From the NCBI GenBank assembly GCA_002367635.1, contig DFDI01000106.1:747-16589 (forward strand): a DNA stretch of 15,843 nt, written 5' to 3'. Positions within the stretch are counted from its first letter, which is position 1. Each line of letters starts with the position of its first letter. The DNA comes from Betaproteobacteria bacterium UBA3031. Lineage in GTDB: Bacteria > Pseudomonadota > Gammaproteobacteria > Burkholderiales > Eutrophovitaceae. Shown here piece after piece: positions 14,148 to 15,843 of the stretch. Position numbers and translations under genes: made by a program. The notes beneath the pieces are model-generated. The model had not been told where the DNA came from. It saw only the letters and a program-made list of their open reading frames with translations, and did no database searches.

Positions 14148-14807
14148 GTGAGATTAATACTACTTGGCCCCCCTGGCGCCGGCAAGGGCACGCAAGCGGC
14201 ATACATCATGGAAAAGTACAACATTCCGCAAATCTCGACTGGGGATATGTTGAGGGCTGCCGTGAAAGATGGAACAACCCTAGGGGTGGAAGCCAAAACA
14301 TTTATGGATGCGGGAGGATTAGTGCCCGATGCAGTCATCATTGGTTTAGTTAAAGAACGAATCACTCAATCCGATTGTTCAAATGGATTTCTCTTTGACG
14401 GTTTTCCAAGAACCATTCCTCAAGCGAATGCGCTCAGCGAAGCAGGGGTTGACATCGATTACGTCATCGAAATCGACGTCAACGATACAGAAATCATCAA
14501 ACGATTATCAGGACGCCGCGTACATCCAACGTCTGGACGCACCTATCACGTACTATTCAATGCACCAAAAATAGAGGGAATTGACGATGTGACAGGTGAA
14601 TCCTTAGTGCAGCGAGATGACGATAAGGAGGTGACGATAACGAAGCGTTTGGAGGTTTACCATGACCAAACTGAGCTTCTAATTAGTTACTATTCCGAAC
14701 GTGCTAAAAAAGCAGATGGTCATGCGCCCTTGTATAAAAAATTTACGGGTATTGGCTCCCTAGAATCAATACGAGATGAAATATTCAAGGCTCTTGATGC
14801 GCAATAG
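14148..14807 (+). CDS. adk: Adenylate kinase
   Basis: 219 residues. Adk interconverts ATP + AMP and 2 ADP in the cytoplasm. The P-loop GPPGAGKGT spans residues 7-15, followed by QISTGDMLRAAV, GGLVPDAVIIGLV, GFLFDGFPRTIPQA and SGRRVHPTSGRTYH. The long LID (HPTSGRTYHVLFNAPKIEG to VQRDDD) has no zinc cysteines, as in most Gram-negative enzymes. The start GTG at 14148 has AAGGA at good spacing. Adk and the next gene, pfp, stand in the same direction 71 nt apart and may be co-transcribed. Confidence 0.97.
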   Translation: MRLILLGPPGAGKGTQAAYIMEKYNIPQISTGDMLRAAVKDGTTLGVEAKTFMDAGGLVPDAVIIGLVKERITQSDCSNGFLFDGFPRTIPQANALSEAGVDIDYVIEIDVNDTEIIKRLSGRRVHPTSGRTYHVLFNAPKIEGIDDVTGESLVQRDDDKEVTITKRLEVYHDQTELLISYYSERAKKADGHAPLYKKFTGIGSLESIRDEIFKALDAQ

Positions 14808-14878
14808 GAACCAAATCAAACAAGAATCACTGTTCTCAACATAAGGATGACGGCTCATCTAACCGCCTAGTTAATACA

Positions 14879-15843
14879 ATGAAAAAAATATCCAATGCAT
14901 TTTATGCTCAGTCTGGCGGCGTCACAGCTGTCATTAACGCTTCAGCCGCTGGGGTTATCGAAACGGCCCGAAAAAACAAAAATAAAATTGGAAAAGTGTT
15001 TGCTGGAAGAAATGGCATCATTGGTGCGCTCACGGAGGACCTGATTGATACCTCTAAAGAATCAGCATCTGCAATTGCAGCGCTTAAGCACACACCCGCT
15101 GGCGCGTTTGGATCCTGTCGATATAAACTCAAGTCGCTGGAAGAAAACAGAGCCGAATATGAGCGCTTAATAGCTGTTTTCAAGGCCCACAACATCGATT
15201 ACTTCTTCTATAACGGAGGCGGAGATTCAGCGGACACCTGCCTTAAAGTATCGCAGATCTCGAAAACACTGGGATTTCCTATACAAGCCATACACATCCC
15301 TAAGACGGTAGATAATGATTTACCAATCACCGACTGTTGCCCAGGGTTTGGGTCAGTAGCAAAATATGTTGCCGTGTCGACACGAGAAGCAAGCTTCGAT
15401 GTCGCCTCTATGGCTAAAACATCAACTAAAGTTTTTATTCTCGAGGTGATGGGAAGACACGCGGGGTGGATAGCAGCCGCAGGTGGCCTAGCATCCACAG
15501 AAGAAAGCCCACTGCCGATTATTATTCTATTTCCAGAAGTGGTTTTTAATCGTAAAAAATTCATACAAAAGGTGCATGATAAGGTCAGAAGATACGGCTA
15601 TTGTTCAATTGTTGTCTCAGAGGGTGTCAAAGGATCTAATGGGAAATTTTTATCAGATCAAGGGCTAACCGATGCCTTCGGGCATGCACAATTGGGCGGC
15701 GTGGCACCAGTCATCGCAAATATCATTAAGGAAGACCTCGGTCTTAAGTATCATTGGGGGGTGGCGGACTATTTGCAAAGGGCCGCAAGACATATCGCAT
15801 CCCAAGTAGATGTGGACCAAGCTTACGCATTAGGCGAATCGGC
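14879..15843 (+). CDS. pfp: Pyrophosphate-dependent 6-phosphofructokinase (3' truncated by window)
   Basis: 321 residues are visible and the frame is still open at the right edge; the full protein in this family is about 400-420 residues. The enzyme phosphorylates fructose 6-phosphate using pyrophosphate, reversibly. Landmarks are AQSGGVTAVINASAAGV, NGGGDSADT (Asp116, Ser117), PKTVDND (Lys142 and the catalytic TxDND), then MGRHAGWIAAAGGLA. Lys142 replaces the Gly124 of ATP-using E. coli PfkA and is typical of the PPi group; position 104 of PfkA is Ser117 here. The ATG at 14879 has no obvious ribosome site, and a small hairpin (14845-14860) lies upstream. Phosphate-donor assignment is inference from motifs. 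Confidence 0.9.
   Translation, partial: MKKISNAFYAQSGGVTAVINASAAGVIETARKNKNKIGKVFAGRNGIIGALTEDLIDTSKESASAIAALKHTPAGAFGSCRYKLKSLEENRAEYERLIAVFKAHNIDYFFYNGGGDSADTCLKVSQISKTLGFPIQAIHIPKTVDNDLPITDCCPGFGSVAKYVAVSTREASFDVASMAKTSTKVFILEVMGRHAGWIAAAGGLASTEESPLPIIILFPEVVFNRKKFIQKVHDKVRRYGYCSIVVSEGVKGSNGKFLSDQGLTDAFGHAQLGGVAPVIANIIKEDLGLKYHWGVADYLQRAARHIASQVDVDQAYALGES

Noticed and set aside
15208..15564. A 118-codon minus-strand open frame inside pfp
   Set aside because: The plus-strand pfp frame has clear catalytic motifs; the opposite frame has none.

Overview
This is a gene-dense bacterial chromosome segment of about 44-46% GC by eye. It carries ordinary housekeeping genes and no tRNA, rRNA, insertion sequence, CRISPR array or phage gene that I can see. 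Gene content (AmiB-type amidase, MutL, MiaA, LpxK, a YcaR/Trm112-like protein, KdsB, ExbB/ExbD) points to a Gram-negative, LPS-making gammaproteobacterium. The pyrophosphate-type phosphofructokinase, endonuclease-type MutL and three-polypeptide transhydrogenase are unlike E. coli. They fit lineages such as methylotrophs, xanthomonads or uncultured marine gammaproteobacteria, but I cannot name the organism.

Layout. Positions 1-2651 (+): the end of a LysR regulator, tsaE, an amiB-like amidase and a MocA-like nucleotidyltransferase, tightly packed. Positions 2648-6228 (-): a probable operon transcribed right to left, pntA part 1, pntA part 2, pntB, then a flavin-reductase-family gene. Positions 6229-6401: a short divergent promoter region. 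Positions 6402-9189 (+): mutL and miaA. Positions 9191-10534 (-): xseA. Positions 10535-10982: the only long gap (448 bp), very AT-rich, with DnaA-box-like motifs. Positions 10983-14051 (+): exbB, exbD, lpxK, a 56-residue Trm112-like gene and kdsB. Positions 14148-15843 (+): adk and a pfp gene cut by the window edge.

How the genes work together. tsaE, amiB, mutL and miaA are neighbours in many gammaproteobacteria (tsaE-amiB-mutL-miaA-hfq in E. coli). Here the group is split by the mocA gene and the oppositely transcribed pnt cassette, and xseA follows miaA instead of hfq. tsaE and miaA both serve modification at or next to the tRNA anticodon (t6A37 and i6A37). mutL and xseA serve DNA repair. 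The pnt genes encode a membrane pump exchanging hydride between NADH and NADP+, and the co-oriented flavin-reductase-like protein could be a consumer of reduced nicotinamide. LpxK (lipid A 4'-kinase) and KdsB (CMP-Kdo synthesis) supply the inner LPS, with a TolQ/TolR-type energy pair at the head of the cluster. Adk and Pfp balance adenylate and pyrophosphate-linked glycolysis.

I found no convincing undescribed system. The items most worth a second look are the AT-rich gap with DnaA-box-like motifs, the pnt-flavin reductase cassette splitting a conserved cluster with overlapping divergent promoters, and the motif variants in MutL and Pfp. Several start codons are corrected here from the longest possible reading frame.
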